DNA from: Luteimonas salinisoli
GTDB taxonomy: Bacteria > Pseudomonadota > Gammaproteobacteria > Xanthomonadales > Xanthomonadaceae
Length of the DNA: 64,000 bases
Direction of reading: 5' to 3'
Assembly (NCBI RefSeq): GCF_013425525.1
Contig: NZ_JACCKA010000062.1
Location: forward strand, 1-64,000
The notes under the pieces are model-generated. The model ran no database searches. It saw only the letters and a list, made by a program, of their open reading frames with translations, and was not told the origin of the DNA. The position numbers were made by a program, and so were the translations under genes. Shown here piece after piece: positions 15,572 to 27,321 of the stretch. Each line of letters starts with the position of its first letter. Positions within the stretch are counted from its first letter, which is position 1.

Positions 15572-17074
15572 TCATTTGAGCCGGCGCGCCAGCATCCAGG
15601 CTCCGAAACCGGCGATCAGGCCGAGGGTTGCGAACCCGCCGACCCATGGGCCCGGCGCCGGCAGCGCCGAGCGGGCGACATCGGCGTCGAACACCGGCAG
15701 GAAGATCAGGATCGCCATGGCCAGGCAGCCGTAGGCGGTGATCGCCAGCACCCAGTACAGCCACTGGAAGATCCGTTCGACCAGGCGTTGCTGCGCCAGC
15801 TCGGCCTGATGGCGCTCACGCAGCGCCGCGTCGCGCATCCCCAGCGCGGCGATCAGGCCGCCGAGGCCCAGGGACAGCCGCGGCCGGCGCTCCGCAAGCG
15901 TTACGGTATGGCCATGGGCGACGCCGTCTACGCGACCCTGGGCGCGCTGCTCGCCGCCGGCCAGCAGGGTCACGCCCTTGGCCTCGCCGGGCGATTGCGA
16001 AGCCGGCACCGCAACGTGGGTCAACGCGATCGCGGCAGCAGCCTGGGTGGCGCCCGGCGCCGCGGCGGTGGTCGTGGCCGGCGCGCCGGGGAGCATGGTC
16101 GCGCCACGGTCCGCCATCGCGCCTTCGGCGCGCGCGGGGACGGTCAAGGCCGGATTGACCGGCACCGACTGCTGCGCCGGAGTCGTGCCGGACGGCTGGC
16201 CCGGTGCTCCCGGGATCGACACCGCCTCGCCCCTGGCGCCCGGTGCCGCCTGGGCGACGGCCTGCTGCGACAGTGCAGCGGCTTGCCCGGGCAGCGCCTG
16301 GGGATGGGCGGCCTGCGATTGCGCTGCATGCGCCACGGCTGTCGCTGCCGGCGCAGCCGCCGCGGCCTGGGACAGCGTCGCCGTCGCCGGGGCGGCGCCT
16401 GGAACCTGCGCGGTCGGGGTCTGCAACGGTAATGGCAATGATGCGGCCTGGCCGGGAGCAGCGGGCGGTTGCGCCGTCGGCGCCAGCTGGCGCGCCAATC
16501 CCGGCGCGAGCGCCTGCAGGACAGTGCCCAGCACCGTGCCGGCGGCATTGGCCACTGCCGGCAGCAGCGCAGTCGGCGATGTCGGCCCGGTGCCGGCAGG
16601 CGGACCGAATGGGCTGGATACCTGGACCGGCGGGGCCGAGGTGTGGGCGGCAGGGCCGGCGTGGGCGGGCGCGCCCGCATGGGCCGGAGGTCCGGCATGC
16701 GAAGGCGGCCCGGCATGCATGGGCGGCGTGGGATGCGAAGGTGCACTGGGGTTCAATGCAGCTGGCGGGCCCGGTAGCGACGGTCCCGGCATGCCCTGGT
16801 GAACGGGCCCGGGCTGGCTGCCGGGCAGCGGCAGGTTCGGCGTCGACGGCCCATTGGGCTGTGGTACGCCGCCTGGCATGCCCTGCGACGGCCCCGCCGG
16901 ACGCCCGTGCTGGCCACCGTGAGGGCCGTGGGGTCCGCCATGGAAGCCGTGCGGGCCGCCCCCACGCGCCAGCGGCGACTGCAGGCTGGCCAGGAGCTGC
17001 CTGAGTCCGCCGCCTCCCGGCTCGGCGAGGTTGTTGAGCAGGCCGGACGGGCCGGAAGCCGAGAAGATGGACAT
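15572..17074 (-). CDS. Ala/Pro/Gly-rich protein with C-terminal membrane hairpin; candidate T3SS translocon or exported protein
   Basis: This 500-residue protein is mostly low complexity. A Gly/His/Pro region (about 35-60) is followed by tandem HAGPP-type repeats (about 115-145) and a long Ala/Gln/Pro stretch. The last 120 residues contain a charged helix and two membrane segments (WLYWVLAITAYGCLAMAILI and WVGGFATLGLIAGFGAWML). A GGGGGGTT stretch lies before ATG 17074. The gene carries its own copy (D) of the T3SS inverted repeat, linking it to the system. A large disordered region plus a C-terminal hydrophobic hairpin would suit a pore-forming translocon protein such as HrpF; that is inference, with no sequence family match. 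Confidence 0.75.
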   Translation of the reverse strand: MSIFSASGPSGLLNNLAEPGGGGLRQLLASLQSPLARGGGPHGFHGGPHGPHGGQHGRPAGPSQGMPGGVPQPNGPSTPNLPLPGSQPGPVHQGMPGPSLPGPPAALNPSAPSHPTPPMHAGPPSHAGPPAHAGAPAHAGPAAHTSAPPVQVSSPFGPPAGTGPTSPTALLPAVANAAGTVLGTVLQALAPGLARQLAPTAQPPAAPGQAASLPLPLQTPTAQVPGAAPATATLSQAAAAAPAATAVAHAAQSQAAHPQALPGQAAALSQQAVAQAAPGARGEAVSIPGAPGQPSGTTPAQQSVPVNPALTVPARAEGAMADRGATMLPGAPATTTAAAPGATQAAAAIALTHVAVPASQSPGEAKGVTLLAGGEQRAQGRVDGVAHGHTVTLAERRPRLSLGLGGLIAALGMRDAALRERHQAELAQQRLVERIFQWLYWVLAITAYGCLAMAILIFLPVFDADVARSALPAPGPWVGGFATLGLIAGFGAWMLARRLK

Positions 17075-17167
17075 GGCGAACCCCCCTGAGCTTCGGGTGG
17101 CAAGGTGGGGCCCCGGATCATCGTGGGGGTCGCCACCACGCTAAGGGCTGGCGACGCGGCTGGCACC

Positions 17168-17183
17168 CTGGGGGGCGCCCTAG
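17168..17183 (-). promoter_or_regulatory. T3SS 16-bp inverted repeat, copy D
   Basis: Read on the minus strand: CTAGGG-CGCC-CCCCAG, the same arms and spacer length as copies A-C. It lies 93 bases before the 500-residue gene. A CCTTAG hexamer starts 22 bases downstream of the repeat and may serve as a -10 element. Confidence 0.55.
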
Positions 17184-17284
17184 GTATGCCGATAGTGTGA
17201 CTTGTGCATCTCGGCGCCGCGACGGCGGCGGCATTCTGGCCCGGGTGGCGGCCGCCGGCGCGTGGTCATCGGTGGCCCCCGGGG

Positions 17285-18163
17285 TTATTCCGGCCCGGTG
17301 CGCAGCGCGGCGTGCTTGGCGGCACGCCGCCGCTCCCGCGGCTGGCTCCAGTCGCCGTCGAACGTGGCCGCCTCCCAGCCGCCGTAGGTGGGGTTGGGCA
17401 GCATCCACCAGCGTTCGCCGAACCAGTCGGCATGCCGGACGAGCAGCCGGTCGCGCGCCTGCCGGGCCGTGTCGCGGTCGGCGACGAAGTCGCCGAGCTG
17501 GTCGCCGAACTGCATCAGCACCCGGTATCGCGACCCCGCCAGCAGCCGTCGGCAGTGCTTGTCGCTGCCGGTTCCGGCGCAGCCTTCAACCACCGTCCCC
17601 TTGCCGAGGAAGGCGTCCTCGTTGGCGACCGGGAAGCCGGCTTCGCGCAGGTTGGCCAGGGTGTCGGCGGCGGACGCGCGGGTGCGGTTGGACAGGTACA
17701 CCACGGTCACGCCTCGGCTGTCGGCGAGACGCGCGAACGCCAGTGCGCCGGGGACCGGCGCGGCGCTGCGCTCAGCCACCCAGGCCTCCCAGTCGTCGTC
17801 GTGGTACTCGGCGCCGTCGCGGATCAGCCGCGCCTGGTAGGGCGAGTTGTCCAGCACGGTCTCGTCGATGTCGACGATCACCGCCGGCGGCAGTCCCGCG
17901 GCGCTGCCGGCCAGGGCACGCTCTTCCGGGTCCAGGGCGTCCCATTCGGGATCGGCCAGCGCCTGGTCCAGGCGTGCGCCGGCCGCCTGGAAGACCGACA
18001 GCGCCACCGCGCGGTACTCGGCCGAGGACTGGATCCACAGCACGGCGTTGAGGTTGTCGTCGGCCGCGGCCGCGGCCGGCGTCGTGGACGGCGCCGTCGG
18101 CAGCGACTGGCAGGCGCCCAGCGCGAGCGCGAGCAGGCAGGCGGCGAGCAGGTTCTTGCGCAT
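17285..18163 (-). CDS. Lipoprotein e(P4)-type acid phosphatase (HAD superfamily)
   Basis: The 292-residue protein has a lipobox LGAC (Cys18) and the HAD signature DIDETVLDNS (about 98-107), followed by YLSNRTRASAADT (motif II) and a terminal acidic motif (FGDQLGDF). These are the marks of class C acid phosphatases / e(P4) 5'-nucleotidases, outer-membrane lipoproteins that dephosphorylate nucleotides such as NMN in the periplasm. Length fits. It stands alone, with a REP pair between it and rep. Confidence 0.9.
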   Translation of the reverse strand: MRKNLLAACLLALALGACQSLPTAPSTTPAAAAADDNLNAVLWIQSSAEYRAVALSVFQAAGARLDQALADPEWDALDPEERALAGSAAGLPPAVIVDIDETVLDNSPYQARLIRDGAEYHDDDWEAWVAERSAAPVPGALAFARLADSRGVTVVYLSNRTRASAADTLANLREAGFPVANEDAFLGKGTVVEGCAGTGSDKHCRRLLAGSRYRVLMQFGDQLGDFVADRDTARQARDRLLVRHADWFGERWWMLPNPTYGGWEAATFDGDWSQPRERRRAAKHAALRTGPE

Positions 18164-18217
18164 CGCGGGCTCCGCGGGATCGGGGCGCCGAGTGTAGCGG
18201 ACGTCGCCGGGAGCTCC

Positions 18218-18284
18218 GTAGAGCCGAGCTTGCTCGGCTGCGCGGACTCCGGAGCCAAGAGCAGCGGAGCAAGCTCCGCTCTAC
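18218..18284. repeat. Pair of GTAG-type REP palindromes in inverted orientation
   Basis: GTAGAGCCGAGCTTGCTCGG (18218 onward, plus) and a minus-strand copy GTAGAGCGGAGCTTGCTCCG (18284 back to 18261) are short imperfect palindromes headed by GTAG, facing each other. This matches the SMAG/GTAG class of dispersed repeats in Stenotrophomonas and relatives. No transposase-like RAYT gene is nearby. Confidence 0.8.
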
Positions 18285-18323
18285 GAAGCGGACCAGGCCG
18301 CGCCGCGTTGCCGGCCGCGCCGG

Positions 18324-20300
18324 TCAGGCGTCCAGCAGCGCCTTGATCGCGGCGAATCCGGCGTCGGCGCGCTCGCGCTTGTGCTCGGCGTCGGCCACCG
18401 GGTCGGCACCGTCGCGCTGCAGCTCGGCCGCCGGCAGTTCGTCGAGGAAGCGGCTCGGCGCCAGCCGCAGGCGGCTGCCCCATTTCTGCGCTTCGCGCGC
18501 GTACGACAGCCACAGCCGCTCCTTGGCGCGGGTAATCCCGACATAGAGCAGGCGCCGCTCCTCGTCGATGCGGCCCTCGTCGACGCTGGCCTCGTGCGGG
18601 AGGGTGTGGTCGTCGACGCCGACGATGAACACGTACCGGAACTCCAAACCCTTGGCGCCGTGCAGGCTCATCAGCCGCACCTGGTTGCCGCCGTCGTCGC
18701 GGTCGGCGTGGGTCAGCAGCGCCAGCTGCGCCGCCAGCTCGCCGGGCCCGGCGCCGCGCGGCCCGTCGAACCAGTCGGCCAGCTCGTCGAGGTTGCCGCG
18801 CCGCATCGCGAACTGCTGCTCCGACTTGCACTGCGCGCGCACCGCGGCGAGCAGGCCGGAGCGCTCGTTGAGATTGCGCACCAGCTCCGCCGGCGGCAGC
18901 CGCGCCGCATCGGCGCGCAGCCCGCGCACGATGTCGGCGAAGCCGCCGAGCGCGTTGCCGGCCCGCGCCGGCAGCTGCTTGAGCAGGCCGATCGATTCGG
19001 CGGCGCGCGACAGCGGCAGCTGCGCGTGCTGCGCCAGTTCCGACAGACGCGCCAGGGTAGTGGCGCCGACCTCGCGCTTGGGCGACTGCACCGCGCGCAG
19101 GAACGCCGAGTCGTCCTCCGGATTGGCGATCAGCCGCAGCCACGACAGCGCGTCCTTGACCTCGGCGCGCTCCAGGAAGGCGGTTCCGCCGGACAGGTGA
19201 TAGGGCACCCGCAGCAGCTGCATCGCCTTCTCCAGCGCGCGCGACTGGTGGTTGCCGCGGAACAGCACGCAGAACTCGTTCCACTGTGCCTGCCGCGAGG
19301 TCTGCAGGAACTGGATCTCGGCGGCCACGCGTTCGGCCTCATGCACCGCGTCGCGACATTCCCACACGCGGATGCGTTCGCCATCGGCCTGCGCGCTCCA
19401 CAGCGTTTTCGGGTGCTCGTGCGGGTTGTTGGCGATCAGCGCGTTGGCGGTGCGCAGCACCCGGCTGGAACAGCGGTAGTTCTGCTCCAGCTTGATCACC
19501 GTCAGCGCCGGATAATCCTGCGCCAGCTGCGAGAGGTTCTCGGGATTGGCGCCGCGCCAGGCATAGATGCTCTGGTCGTCGTCGCCGACGCAGGTGAACG
19601 CGCCGCGCTCGCCCGCCAGCGCCTTGAGCAGCCGGTACTGGGCGTCGTTGGTGTCCTGGCATTCGTCCACCAGCAGGTAGCCGATGCGCTCGCGCCAGCC
19701 CAGGCGCAGTTCGGCCTCCGCCTCCAGCAGCTGCACCGGCAGCCGGATCAGGTCGTCGAAATCGACCGCGTTGAACGCCGCCAGCCGCGCCTGGTAGCGC
19801 GCGTAGAGCGCCGCCGCCTCGTGCTCGCGGGTGCTGCGCGCGGCGGCGGCGGCCTCGTCCGGCGACAGCCCGCCGTTCTTGGCCCGCGACACCAGCTGCT
19901 GCATCGCTTGCACCACGTCGGGCTTGGCCCCGGGCAGCAGGTCCTTGAACTGCGCCAGGCTGTCGTCGGCGTCGAACACCGAGAAACCGCGCCGCAGCCC
20001 GGCGCGGGCGTGCTCGATCTGCAGCAGCTTCAGGCCCAGCGCGTGGAAGGTGCACACGGTCAGGCCGTCGGCGGCGTCGCCGCGGATCCGCTTGGCGACG
20101 CGCTCGCGCATCTCCTTCGCCGATTTGTTGGTGAAGGTGATCGCGGCGATGCGCCTGGCCGGATAGCGGCCCGAGGCGACCAGGTGCGCGATCTTCTCGA
20201 CGATCACCCGGGTCTTGCCGCTGCCGGCGCCGGCGAGCACCAGCAGCGGGCCGTCGCAGTGCGCGACCGCCGCCGATTGTTGGGGATTGAGACCGTGCAT
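18324..20300 (-). CDS. rep: ATP-dependent DNA helicase Rep
   Basis: The 658-residue UvrD/Rep superfamily 1A helicase has all motifs in order: MHGLNPQQSAAVAH, Walker A LAGAGSGKTRV (about 22-31), ITFTNKSAKEM, a DECQDTN Walker B, GDDDQSIYAWRGA, LEQNYRCS, SLHGAKGLEF and VGITRAKERLW. Length and the short C-terminus favour Rep over UvrD. Rep moves 3' to 5', clears proteins ahead of forks and helps restart. Monocistronic; the 5' leader faces tdk divergently. Confidence 0.93.
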   Translation of the reverse strand: MHGLNPQQSAAVAHCDGPLLVLAGAGSGKTRVIVEKIAHLVASGRYPARRIAAITFTNKSAKEMRERVAKRIRGDAADGLTVCTFHALGLKLLQIEHARAGLRRGFSVFDADDSLAQFKDLLPGAKPDVVQAMQQLVSRAKNGGLSPDEAAAAARSTREHEAAALYARYQARLAAFNAVDFDDLIRLPVQLLEAEAELRLGWRERIGYLLVDECQDTNDAQYRLLKALAGERGAFTCVGDDDQSIYAWRGANPENLSQLAQDYPALTVIKLEQNYRCSSRVLRTANALIANNPHEHPKTLWSAQADGERIRVWECRDAVHEAERVAAEIQFLQTSRQAQWNEFCVLFRGNHQSRALEKAMQLLRVPYHLSGGTAFLERAEVKDALSWLRLIANPEDDSAFLRAVQSPKREVGATTLARLSELAQHAQLPLSRAAESIGLLKQLPARAGNALGGFADIVRGLRADAARLPPAELVRNLNERSGLLAAVRAQCKSEQQFAMRRGNLDELADWFDGPRGAGPGELAAQLALLTHADRDDGGNQVRLMSLHGAKGLEFRYVFIVGVDDHTLPHEASVDEGRIDEERRLLYVGITRAKERLWLSYAREAQKWGSRLRLAPSRFLDELPAAELQRDGADPVADAEHKRERADAGFAAIKALLDA

Positions 20301-20421
20301 GGGCGGGCGATTGTAGCCTGCCGGCAGGCGCGCCCCGGTCTTCCCGATGCCCCTGCCGCCCCGGTGCCGGCGTGGGCCGGCGTGGCGACACCGGATCGCG
20401 ACGGGAACACAGAAGCCAGGA

Positions 20422-20445
20422 GCAGCGGAGCGAGCTCCGCTCTAC
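20422..20445 (-). repeat. GTAG-type REP palindrome in the rep-tdk intergenic region
   Basis: Read on the minus strand it begins GTAGAGCGGAGCTCGCTCCG, nearly identical to the minus-strand copy at 18261-18284. It ends 9 bases before the tdk start codon, so it lies in the tdk leader and could affect its translation. Confidence 0.75.
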
Positions 20446-20454
20446 ACTGCGCCG

Positions 20455-21078
20455 ATGGCCAAGCTCTACTTCTACTACTCCGCGATGAATGCGGGGAAGA
20501 CCACCACCCTGCTGCAGTCGGCGCACAACTACCGCGAGCGCGGCATGCGGGTGGCGATCCTGACCCCGCGGCTGGACGATCGCGCCGGCAGCGGCCGGGT
20601 CGCCTCGCGGATCGGATTGGAGTCCGATGCGGTCGCGTTCGATCACGGCGACGACCTGCAGCGCTGGGCGGAGCGCGACATCGCCGCGCATGGGCGCCTG
20701 CACTGCGTGCTGGTCGACGAGGCGCAGTTCCTGACCCGAGCGCAGGTGTGGCAGCTGTCCGAGGTGGTCGACGCGCTGCGCATCCCGGTGCTCTGCTACG
20801 GCCTGCGCACCGACTTCCGCGGCGAGCTGTTCGAGGGCAGCCAGTCGCTGCTGGCCTGGGCCGACGAACTGAGCGAGATCAAGACCATCTGCCACACCGG
20901 CAGCAAGGCCACCATGACCGTGCGCGTGGACGGCAACGGCTCCGCGGTGCACGAGGGGCCGCAGGTGGAGATCGGCGGCAACGAGCGCTACGTTTCGGTC
21001 AGCCGCGCCGAATTCAAGAAAATCACCCGCGGCGAGGGCCGCATCGACCCGCTGCAGCCGGACCTGCCGCTGGGCTGA
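20455..21078 (+). CDS. tdk: Thymidine kinase (type II)
   Basis: The 207-residue protein has the P-loop [12 protein letters not shown] (about 10-20), Walker [10 protein letters not shown] with catalytic Glu, and the thymidine lasso region [17 protein letters not shown]. It phosphorylates thymidine for salvage. The structural zinc site of the family is eroded: where Escherichia coli has two Cys close together (ICVCGRK), this protein has ICHTGSK, and the later Cys-Arg-Lys-His is SRAE. The REP at 20422-20445 sits just before the start codon. Confidence 0.93.
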   Translation: MAKLYFYYSAMNAGKTTTLLQSAHNYRERGMRVAILTPRLDDRAGSGRVASRIGLESDAVAFDHGDDLQRWAERDIAAHGRLHCVLVDEAQFLTRAQVWQLSEVVDALRIPVLCYGLRTDFRGELFEGSQSLLAWADELSEIKTICHTGSKATMTVRVDGNGSAVHEGPQVEIGGNERYVSVSRAEFKKITRGEGRIDPLQPDLPLG

Positions 21079-21172
21079 TCGGGGGCTGCACCGGCCGGAC
21101 GCGGATGCCCGCCGGCGTCGCGACCGCCCGAACGGCGACCTCCGGCCATCGTCCTGACGGCTCCGGGGGGCC

Positions 21173-23983
<2,811 letters not shown>

Positions 23984-24089
23984 GGCCGGTCAGCCCCGGG
24001 CGTCGCCGGCGGAGAGTGGCGCGTCGACCACCACCCGCGGGACGCGCCGGCCGCCGGCCGGGGCGCCTCGGCATCGCCGCAGACGCGGC

Positions 24090-24662
24090 TCAGCTCGCCG
24101 GCTCATCCCGCAGCGCCGCCAGCAGGAACAGCCGCGCCTTCTGCCAGTCGCGGCGCACGCTGCGCTCCGAGCGCTGCAGCACGCCGGCGATTTCCAGCTC
24201 CGACAGGCCGGCGAAGTAGCGCAACTCCACCACCCGCGCCAGGCGCTCGTCGGCGCGCGCCAGCTGGGTCAGCGCGGTGTCCAGACTCAGCATTTCCTCG
24301 TCCAGGCGCAGGCCGCCGGCGAGGTCCTCCGGCAGGTCGGTGACCCTGTGCTGGTCGCCGCCGCGCTTGCGCGCCAGACGCTGGCGCGCGTAGTCCACCA
24401 CCACGCTGCGCATCGCCGAGGCGGCATAGGCGAAGAAGTGGGCGCGGTCCTCGAAGCGGGCGCCGCTGCCGCCGATGAGCTTGAGATAGGCCTCGTGCAC
24501 CAGCGCGGTCGCGTCCAGGGTCTGGCCGTACTGGCCGGCCAGCTGTCGGCGCGCCATCGTGTGCAGCTCCTGGTAGAGCGTGGACAGCACGTGATCGAGC
24601 GCACCGCGGTCGCCGCCGCGCGCCGCGTCCAGGAGTTGTGTGATGTCAGTGGAGGTGCCCAT
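24090..24662 (-). CDS. ECF-type RNA polymerase sigma factor (kinase-associated group)
   Basis: The 190-residue protein has sigma region 2 (about 25-95, LYQELHTMARRQLAGQYGQT; ALVHEAYLKLIG; FFAYAASAMRSVVVDYAR) and region 4 (about 130-185, LARVVELRYFAGLSELEIAG and SVRRDWQKARLFLLAAL). The pattern ALVHEAYLKL plus VVDYAR belongs to the ECF subfamily encoded beside Ser/Thr kinases, which usually has no classical anti-sigma factor. ATG 24662 is preferred because GGGGAC lies six bases upstream; ATG 24674 is possible. It precedes the kinase in an apparent two-gene operon. Confidence 0.9.
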   Translation of the reverse strand: MGTSTDITQLLDAARGGDRGALDHVLSTLYQELHTMARRQLAGQYGQTLDATALVHEAYLKLIGGSGARFEDRAHFFAYAASAMRSVVVDYARQRLARKRGGDQHRVTDLPEDLAGGLRLDEEMLSLDTALTQLARADERLARVVELRYFAGLSELEIAGVLQRSERSVRRDWQKARLFLLAALRDEPAS

Positions 24663-24699
24663 CGCCGTCCCCATGCGACAGGCGCCACTATATACCCGC

Positions 24700-25512
24700 C
24701 TAGCGCTGGCAGTGCCCGCACCACACCGTGGTGCGCTGGCCGAGCCAGGCCTGCCTGAGCGCCCGGCCGCAGCGTCGGCAGGGTGCGCCGCCGCGCCCGT
24801 AGACCGCGAGCTCCTGCTCGAAGTACCCGGGGGCGCCGTCGGCACCGAGGAAGTCGCGCAGGGTGGTGCCGCCGCGGCGGATCGCGCGCGCGAGGATCGT
24901 CTTGATCTCCGCGGCGAGCGCCGCGTAGCGCTCGCGGGACACCCGGCCGGCGGCGCGCAGCGGCGAGATCCCGGCCGCGAACAGCGCTTCGGCGGCATAG
25001 ATGTTGCCCACCCCGACCACCACCCGCTGGTCCATCAGCAGGGTCTTGACCGCGGCCTTGCGGCCGCGGCCCGCGGCATGCAGACGATCGCCGTCGAAAT
25101 CCGCCGACAGCGGCTCCGGCCCGAGGCCGCGCAGCAGCGGATGCAGCTCTCCCGGCGCCTGCCACAGCAGGCAGCCGAAGCGGCGGGGATCGTTGAAGCG
25201 CAGCAGCCGGCCGTCGTCCAGCGCGATGTCGACGTGGTCGTGGGGCTGCGGCGGCGTGTCCTCCGGCAACACCCGCAGATTGCCCGACATGCCCAGGTGC
25301 AGCAGCGCGCTGCCGGCCGCCGTGTCCAGCAGCAGGTACTTGGCGCGCCTGCGCACCGCGTCGACGCGCTGCCCGGGCAGGCACTCGGACACCGCCCCGG
25401 GGATCGGCCAGCGCAGGTCGGCCCGGCGCAGCAGCACGGCCTGAATGCGCCGCCCCTCGACGTGCGGCGCGAGGCCGCGGCGGGTGGTCTCGACTTCGGG
25501 AAGTTCCGGCAT
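24700..25512 (-). CDS. mutM: Formamidopyrimidine-DNA glycosylase
   Basis: The 270-residue protein starts [14 protein letters not shown], where Pro1 is the Schiff-base nucleophile and Glu2 the proton donor. The conserved Lys near 57 ([10 protein letters not shown]), helix-two-turn-helix residues ([14 protein letters not shown]) and C-terminal zinc finger (CRRCG and WCGHCQR) are all there. It removes 8-oxoguanine. The start is fixed by the required N-terminal Pro after Met; a longer open frame upstream is ignored. Confidence 0.97.
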   Translation of the reverse strand: MPELPEVETTRRGLAPHVEGRRIQAVLLRRADLRWPIPGAVSECLPGQRVDAVRRRAKYLLLDTAAGSALLHLGMSGNLRVLPEDTPPQPHDHVDIALDDGRLLRFNDPRRFGCLLWQAPGELHPLLRGLGPEPLSADFDGDRLHAAGRGRKAAVKTLLMDQRVVVGVGNIYAAEALFAAGISPLRAAGRVSRERYAALAAEIKTILARAIRRGGTTLRDFLGADGAPGYFEQELAVYGRGGAPCRRCGRALRQAWLGQRTTVWCGHCQR

Positions 25513-25616
25513 CCGGGCAAGGTGGCGGCACCGGCGCCGGTCCGCAAGCGGCAGCAGCTGAACGTCCCCCGCCCCGTACGCCGGCGCAGGGATGACATTC
25601 ACGGGCGCGGCGCGCC

Positions 25617-26858
25617 ATGATGGCCCAGTCACTTCGTTTCGGCGTTCCCATGCCCGCTTCCATGCTCGATTTCCTTTCCGGCGGACTGCTGCAGTTTGGC
25701 TTCTGGCCGCTCGTGCTGCTGCTGCTGGTGGCCACCCAGCTGACGATCCTCTCGGTCACCCTGTACCTGCACCGCAGCCAGGCGCACCGCGGCGTCGATT
25801 TCCATCCGGTGCTGGCGCACGTCTTCCGCTTCTGGACCTGGCTGACCACCTCGATGATCACCCGCGAGTGGGTGGCCATCCACCGCAAGCACCACGCCAA
25901 GTGCGAGACCGAAGAGGATCCGCACAGCCCGCAGTTCAAGGGCATCCGCCAGGTCTTCTGGCGCGGCGTGGAGCTCTACCGCGAGGCCCGGGCCCAGCGC
26001 AACGACATCGAGCAGTACGGCAAGGGCTGCCCCGACGACTGGATCGAGCGCCGCCTGTACACCCCGTACGCCACGCTCGGCCCGACCGTGCTGCTGTTCG
26101 TGATGTTCGGGCTGTTCGGTTTCGCCGGCGTCGCGGTCTGGGCGATCCAGATGGCGTGGATCCCGTTCTGGGCCGCTGGCGTGGTCAACGGCCTCGGCCA
26201 CTGGTGGGGCTACCGCAACTTCGAGACCACCGACACCGCCACCAATCTCACCCCGTGGGGCGTGTGGATCGGCGGCGAGGAGCTGCACAACAACCACCAC
26301 GCGTTCCCGAGTTCGGCCAAGTTCGCCCTGCGTCGCTGGGAGTTCGACATCGGTTGGGCCACCATCCAGGCCCTGCAGAAGGTCGGCCTGGCGAAAGTGC
26401 TGCGGGTCGCGCCGTCGCTCGACGTCCGCCCCAACATCCAGGCCCCGGACACCGACACCATGCGCGCCCTGCTGGCGCTGCGCTTCCAGGCCATGACCGA
26501 CTACCAGCGCAAGGTGATCAAGCCGGCGCTGCGCGAGGAGGCGCGGGCCGCGGGCGCAAGGCTGCGCGCGCTGCTGCCGCGCCGGCTGCGCAAGGCGCTG
26601 GCCGACGACGGCCGCTGGCTCAAGCCCGATGCGCGCCAGGAACTGCAGCAGTGGGTCGAGCAGCGTCCGCGCATCCGCACCCTGGTCGAGTACCGCGCGC
26701 GTCTGGCCGCGGTGCTGGAGGCGCGCAGCAACGACGCCTCCGAGCGCCTTCGCCAGCTGCAGGCCTGGTGCCACGAGGCCGAGGCGAGCGGCATCCGCGC
26801 GCTGCAGGAATACTCCGAGCGACTCAAGGGGTATTCGCTGCAACCCGCGCGGGCGTGA
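25617..26858 (+). CDS. Acyl-CoA / fatty acid delta-9 desaturase (membrane)
   Basis: The 413-residue integral membrane protein has the three histidine boxes of class III desaturases: HRSQAHR (about 52-58), HRKHH (about 89-93) and HNNHH (about 224-228), between four hydrophobic stretches. It should introduce a double bond into membrane fatty acids. The length and the charged helical C-terminus (about 300-413) resemble the proteobacterial DesA/stearoyl-CoA desaturase type. Starts at 25617, 25650 or 25662 are all possible; none has a clear ribosome site. A hairpin terminator follows at 26891. Confidence 0.9.
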   Translation: MMAQSLRFGVPMPASMLDFLSGGLLQFGFWPLVLLLLVATQLTILSVTLYLHRSQAHRGVDFHPVLAHVFRFWTWLTTSMITREWVAIHRKHHAKCETEEDPHSPQFKGIRQVFWRGVELYREARAQRNDIEQYGKGCPDDWIERRLYTPYATLGPTVLLFVMFGLFGFAGVAVWAIQMAWIPFWAAGVVNGLGHWWGYRNFETTDTATNLTPWGVWIGGEELHNNHHAFPSSAKFALRRWEFDIGWATIQALQKVGLAKVLRVAPSLDVRPNIQAPDTDTMRALLALRFQAMTDYQRKVIKPALREEARAAGARLRALLPRRLRKALADDGRWLKPDARQELQQWVEQRPRIRTLVEYRARLAAVLEARSNDASERLRQLQAWCHEAEASGIRALQEYSERLKGYSLQPARA

Positions 26859-26868
26859 GCCCCGCGCC

Positions 26869-27255
26869 ATGGCGCAGGCGATGGAAAACGGGCCCGGCCG
26901 GCGACGGCCGGGCCTTTTCGCGGCAGTGGCGATGGCCGCGGCGGTGCTGTCCGTCGCGATCGCCCTGCCGGCCGCCGCGCAGATGGCGGCCACCGCCGAC
27001 TATCTCGAGCGGATGGACACCGACGGCGACGGCCGGGTATCGCTGGGCGAATACCAGGACTGGATGAGCTACGCCTTCGACGCGATGGACGCAGACGGCG
27101 ATGGAACCCTGGGACCTGCAGAACAGCCCGGCAGCCGCGGCCGGCCCATTACCCGGGCCGCCCACCAGGCCCGGCTGACCGATCGCTTCAACCGCCAGGA
27201 TCTGAACCGCGACGGGTTTCTCGACGCCCGCGAACTCGCCGCCCCACCGCAGTAG
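26869..27255 (+). CDS. Exported EF-hand calcium-binding protein
   Basis: The 128-residue protein has a probable signal peptide (RRRPGLF, then a hydrophobic stretch ending PAAAQ about 37) followed by three EF-hand loops: DTDGDGRVSLGEY, DADGDGTLGPAE and DLNRDGFLDARE. Each has Asp at positions 1, 3 and 5 or equivalents. It should bind calcium in the periplasm; partner unknown. The start is uncertain: a terminator-like hairpin lies inside the reading frame at 26891-26918, so ATG 26932 is an alternative, though it would lose the basic n-region of the signal. Confidence 0.8.
   Translation: MAQAMENGPGRRRPGLFAAVAMAAAVLSVAIALPAAAQMAATADYLERMDTDGDGRVSLGEYQDWMSYAFDAMDADGDGTLGPAEQPGSRGRPITRAAHQARLTDRFNRQDLNRDGFLDARELAAPPQ
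26891..26918 (+). terminator. Terminator-like hairpin after the desaturase gene
   Basis: GGCCCGGCCG-GCGA-CGGCCGGGCC is a perfect 10-bp stem with a tetraloop, followed by TTTT. It lies 33 bases after the desaturase stop and overlaps the predicted leader of the EF-hand gene. Confidence 0.65.
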
Positions 27256-27321
27256 GCGCGCACCACTACCGTCTGGCGGCCGTCGCAATGCGGGAGAGCG
27301 CAGGCATCCCGGCGGCGGCGT

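Noticed and set aside
16620-16745. Tandem repeat array considered as a CRISPR
   Set aside because: The repeats are short (about 12-15 bases), directly tandem, in frame and encode HAGPP units of the 500-residue protein.
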